Assembly (NCBI GenBank): GCA_938074585.1
Contig: CALJEW010000125.1
Location: 1-8,473 of the forward strand
Length of the DNA stretch: 8,473 nucleotides
Direction: 5' to 3'
Origin: an uncultured Rhodospirillales bacterium
Lineage (GTDB): Bacteria > Pseudomonadota > Alphaproteobacteria > Rhodospirillales > Casp-alpha2
The notes beneath the pieces are model-generated. The model was given only the letters and a program-made list of their open reading frames with translations. It made no database searches and had not been told where the DNA came from. This document shows positions 5,598 to 8,473 of this stretch, in pieces. Position 1 is the first letter of the stretch. Every line of letters starts with the position of its first letter. A program made the translations under genes and the position numbers.

Positions 5598-7478
5598 ATG
5601 TCCACAAATACCGCATTGAAGAATGAAGCTCCAAATGAAGCCCCTAGACAATCTCTAGATTCCGCAGTTGTGCGTTTTGCGGGTGATTCTGGTGATGGAA
5701 TGCAAGTCACCGGGGGGCAGTTTACTTTATCTGCTGCCTTGGCTGGTAACAACTTGGCAACGTTCCCAGACTTTCCCGCAGAAATCCGCGCCCCTGTCGG
5801 GACCACGTTTGGTGTATCCTCCTTCCAAATTAATTTTGGCTCCAGCGCCATTAAAACGTCTGGCGATGATTTTGATTTGTTAGTAGCAATGAACCCGGCA
5901 GCCTTATTTGTTGAATTGAAGGGCTTAAAACAGGGCGGTATTATTGTTGTCGATAAGGGCTCGTTTTCTGATCGGAATTTGCGAAAAGCCGGGTATGAAG
6001 AGAATCCATTGGAAAATGGAATTTTGGATGCGTATCGGCTTATTCAGCTAGATATATCACAATTAACTCTCGACGCAGTTAAGGAATACGGCCTTAGTAA
6101 TAAAGAAGCGTTGCGCTGTAAAAATTTTTGGACGCTGGGGTATGTCTATTGGATGTTCGCGCATAAACGCAAAGAAACAATCGATTTTTTACGAACCAAG
6201 TTTGCTAAACGCCCAGATATTGCAGAAGCCAATATTTCGGCTTTAAACGCCGGGCATTCCCTTGGCGAAACGTCAGAAGCAGCCGATGGCTTTCAAGGTT
6301 TTGCTATTCCAAAATCTGAAGATGCTGCACCCGGTCTATACAGAACCGTTATGGGCAGTGAAGCTATGGCTTGGGGGCTGACTGCGGGGGCGCAGTTGGC
6401 TAATTTGCACATGACGTTTTGTTCATACCCAATTACACCGGCATCATCCGTTTTACACCAATTATCCAACATGTCTGAATACAACTTATCAACCTTCCAA
6501 GCCGAAGATGAAATTGCAGCGGCCTGTGCCGCTATTGGCGCATCCTACGCGGGCAATCTGGGTGTCACCTCTTCATCTGGGCCCGGTATTGCCTTGAAGG
6601 GTGAAGCCATTGGCTTGGCGATTGGTATAGAAATTCCGTTGGTTGTTTTGAATACACAACGCGCCGGACCCTCCACAGGGTTGCCGACAAAAACAGAACA
6701 ATCCGATTTGTATCAAGCGGTATATGGCCGTAATGCCGATAGCCCGTTGGTGGTCTTAGCGGCGCGGTCTCCGGCCCATTGTTTCGAAGTTGCGGTTGAA
6801 GCGGTGCGGTTGGCAACTAAATACATGACGCCTGTCATGGTGTTGTCTGATGGATACATCGGCAATGCAGCGGAACCTTGGTTAATTCCAGATATCGACG
6901 CGATTGAACCGTTCCCCGTCACCTTTAGAACGGACCCGGAAGGTTTCCACCCTTTTGTCCGTGATGAAGAGACGTTGGCGCGGGCTTGGGCCATTCCTGG
7001 AACGCCTGAATTGATGCACCGGATTGGTGGGATCGAAAAAGATTACGATTCAGGACATATTTCATATGATCCGTCGAACCATCAAAAAATGACCGATACT
7101 CGGGCCGCCAAAATTAAGGGTATTGCCAACGACATCCCTGCACAAACAATCCATGCGGGTCCCGATAGCGGCCCTGTTGCTGTTGTTGGATGGGGCTCAA
7201 CTTATGGCTCGATCAACCGAGCAGTCTCGAACTTGCTGGATCAAGGCAAACAAGTTAGCCACATACATTTGACGAATATTTGGCCCTTACCGGCCAATAT
7301 GGGCGAATTGTTAGCTGACTTTGATAAAGTATTGGTACCTGAAATGAATACAGGGCAATTGCTGACAGTCCTGCGGTCAGAATATTTAGTTCCGGCGAAA
7401 GGGATAAACAAAGTGAACGGACAACCGTTTAAAATTCGAGAACTTGAACAGGCCATTACGGCCGAGATGGAGGGTTAA
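5598..7478 (+). CDS. korA: 2-oxoacid:acceptor oxidoreductase subunit alpha (fused gamma-alpha), probably 2-oxoglutarate:ferredoxin oxidoreductase
   Basis: With KorB this cytoplasmic enzyme oxidatively decarboxylates a 2-oxoacid to its acyl-CoA and passes electrons to ferredoxin or a similar acceptor; 2-oxoglutarate to succinyl-CoA is most likely. The 626-residue protein has the gamma domain first (about 23-210, with VVRFAGDSGDGMQ and FPDFPAEIRAPVG) and then the alpha domain (from about 250), with YPITPAS (277-283), TSSSGPG (324-330) and RAGPSTGLPTKTEQSDL (355-371). Gamma-alpha fusion and this length are typical of two-subunit KorAB enzymes. Start is ATG 5598: a stop lies in frame at 5586-5588, and the conserved region starts only 23 residues later. 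No clear Shine-Dalgarno precedes it. The first 20 residues are poorly conserved in character and contain a tandem NEAP repeat. korB follows after 4 bases. A different 2-oxoacid substrate cannot be excluded from sequence. Confidence 0.94.
   Translation: MSTNTALKNEAPNEAPRQSLDSAVVRFAGDSGDGMQVTGGQFTLSAALAGNNLATFPDFPAEIRAPVGTTFGVSSFQINFGSSAIKTSGDDFDLLVAMNPAALFVELKGLKQGGIIVVDKGSFSDRNLRKAGYEENPLENGILDAYRLIQLDISQLTLDAVKEYGLSNKEALRCKNFWTLGYVYWMFAHKRKETIDFLRTKFAKRPDIAEANISALNAGHSLGETSEAADGFQGFAIPKSEDAAPGLYRTVMGSEAMAWGLTAGAQLANLHMTFCSYPITPASSVLHQLSNMSEYNLSTFQAEDEIAAACAAIGASYAGNLGVTSSSGPGIALKGEAIGLAIGIEIPLVVLNTQRAGPSTGLPTKTEQSDLYQAVYGRNADSPLVVLAARSPAHCFEVAVEAVRLATKYMTPVMVLSDGYIGNAAEPWLIPDIDAIEPFPVTFRTDPEGFHPFVRDEETLARAWAIPGTPELMHRIGGIEKDYDSGHISYDPSNHQKMTDTRAAKIKGIANDIPAQTIHAGPDSGPVAVVGWGSTYGSINRAVSNLLDQGKQVSHIHLTNIWPLPANMGELLADFDKVLVPEMNTGQLLTVLRSEYLVPAKGINKVNGQPFKIRELEQAITAEMEG
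5622..5645 (+). repeat. 12-base tandem duplication in the korA N-terminus
   Basis: Two adjacent 12-base units (5622-5633 and 5634-5645) differ at two positions and encode NEAP twice, at residues 9-16 of KorA. The duplication is in frame and lies in the variable N-terminal tail ahead of the gamma domain, so it is probably neutral. Confidence 0.7.
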
Positions 7479-7482
7479 GATT

Positions 7483-8473
7483 ATGAACTCAGTTACGCCC
7501 CCAGCTAAGCTCACACCAAAAGACTTTGCCACCGACCAAGAGGTGCGTTGGTGCCCTGGTTGTGGTGATTATGCGATTTTGAAAGGCGTTCAAAAAACCC
7601 TTGTCGACATTGGGGCACGCCCTGAAAAGACGGTTTTTATTTCAGGCATAGGCTGCGCTGCGCGCTTCCCTTATTATATGGCTACGTATGGCTTTCATAC
7701 CATCCACGGCCGCGCCCCAACATTTGCCACGGGCGTTAAGCTCGCCAATCCTGATTTAGATGTTTGGGTTGTTTCTGGTGATGGTGATGCCTTATCGATT
7801 GGCGGCAACCATTTGATCCATATGTTGCGCCGGAATGTTAACCTGCAATTCTTATTGTTTAATAATGAAATTTATGGACTCACCAAAGGCCAATATTCGC
7901 CAACATCTAGGGCTGGTACGCGGTCCCCTTCTACGCCATTAGGCTCTGTTGATAATCCAATTTCTGCAACTCAGCTGGCTTTGGCATCTGGGGCTCGGTT
8001 CGTTGCCCGCTCGATTGATAATCAAATAAAGCATATGCCCGTTGTTTTGGCCCGTGCTCACGCTCACACTGGTACTTCTTTTGTCGAGATTTTCCAAAAC
8101 TGTATCGTTTATAATGATGGTGTATTTAATGATTTTACGGCTAAGGATAAAGTTGCAAACCAGCAAATTGCAGTTGAAAATGGTCAGCCACTGTTGTTTG
8201 GTATAGATAAGCAAAAAGGCTTACACATCAAGCCGGGTGCTTTTGAAATTGAGGTCGTGACCCTTGGTGAAAACGGCATTACCGATGCTGATGTTTTGGT
8301 TCATGATGAAACTAATAAAGTTCTGGCAACCTTATTAGCAGGTCTACAAGGGCCTGATTTCCCTGTTGCTATTGGTGTTTTATATTGTGATCCAGCCCCT
8401 AGCTACGAAGAAGGGGTTCAGACGGTTAAAGATCGGGTTCCATCGAAAACCAATGGCGATTTAAACGCTTTAT
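7483..8473 (+). CDS. korB: 2-oxoacid:ferredoxin oxidoreductase subunit beta, C-terminus cut by window edge
   Basis: KorB binds thiamine diphosphate and one [4Fe-4S] cluster and is the catalytic partner of KorA. About 330 codons are visible and the reading frame is open to the right edge; family members are usually around 340-360 residues, so little is missing. CPGCGDY (24-30) and GIGCAARFPYY (55-65) give Cys24, Cys27 and Cys58, and QNCIVYND gives Cys207; their spacing suits the family's single cluster. The thiamine diphosphate/Mg motif starts with GDGD (99-102) and ends with FNNEIYGLTKGQ (126-137). IHGRAPTFATGVK (75-87) is also typical. Start is ATG 7483, 4 bases after the korA stop, with GGAGGG (7469-7474) ideally placed inside the end of korA; this implies an operon with efficient, probably coupled translation. 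No ferredoxin gene is visible. Seen: motifs and cysteines. Inferred: preference for 2-oxoglutarate. Confidence 0.95.
   Translation, partial: MNSVTPPAKLTPKDFATDQEVRWCPGCGDYAILKGVQKTLVDIGARPEKTVFISGIGCAARFPYYMATYGFHTIHGRAPTFATGVKLANPDLDVWVVSGDGDALSIGGNHLIHMLRRNVNLQFLLFNNEIYGLTKGQYSPTSRAGTRSPSTPLGSVDNPISATQLALASGARFVARSIDNQIKHMPVVLARAHAHTGTSFVEIFQNCIVYNDGVFNDFTAKDKVANQQIAVENGQPLLFGIDKQKGLHIKPGAFEIEVVTLGENGITDADVLVHDETNKVLATLLAGLQGPDFPVAIGVLYCDPAPSYEEGVQTVKDRVPSKTNGDLNAL

Noticed and set aside
7939..8214. Open frame of about 91 codons antisense to korB
   Set aside because: It lies wholly opposite the well-supported korB coding sequence, has no recognisable domain and no ribosome site that stands out, and its composition is that of an antisense shadow.
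1..8473. A novel defence, mobile or biosynthetic system
   Set aside because: Every gene belongs to a recognised housekeeping or energy-metabolism family and the gene order is largely expected; no direct-repeat arrays, integrase genes or compositional islands were seen.

Overview
The window looks like ordinary chromosomal DNA of an alphaproteobacterium with moderate GC: roughly 45-50% in genes by eye, and 33% by count in the one intergenic region. The assignment rests on the sequence style of the proteins and on the Gram-negative envelope gene order msbA - DUF374 acyltransferase - waaA - lpxK. The lineage below class level cannot be read from the window. There are seven genes, two of them cut by the window edges, and no gene-free stretch longer than about 240 bases. 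I saw no RNA genes, mobile elements, CRISPR arrays or phage genes.

Left part, minus strand (positions 5361 down to 1). In transcription order: pmbA (tldE), the non-catalytic partner of the TldD/TldE protease; msbA, the lipid A-core flippase; a DUF374 acyltransferase-like protein; waaA, the Kdo transferase; and lpxK, the lipid A 4'-kinase, which runs off the left edge. The last four form a tightly packed unit for making and exporting lipid A-Kdo. Each of the three junctions is a 4-base stop/start overlap (GTGA, TTGA, ATGA), so translation is probably coupled. pmbA lies 107 bases upstream of the preferred msbA start with no visible terminator, so co-transcription is possible but unproven.

Right part, plus strand (5598 to the right edge). 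korA and korB encode a two-subunit 2-oxoacid:acceptor oxidoreductase, most likely 2-oxoglutarate:ferredoxin oxidoreductase. KorA is a fused gamma-alpha subunit. KorB carries the thiamine diphosphate site and four cysteines suited to one [4Fe-4S] cluster. Such an enzyme can replace or supplement 2-oxoglutarate dehydrogenase in the TCA cycle, or run in the reductive direction.

The two transcription units diverge from an AT-rich region at about 5375-5597. It holds weak promoter candidates in both directions and an excess of AACC/GGTT tetramers, which is the most interesting unexplained signal here. I found no convincing undescribed biological system. The points worth a second look are the intergenic motif cluster, the start codons of pmbA and msbA, the coupled envelope operon, and the presence of a KorAB enzyme.
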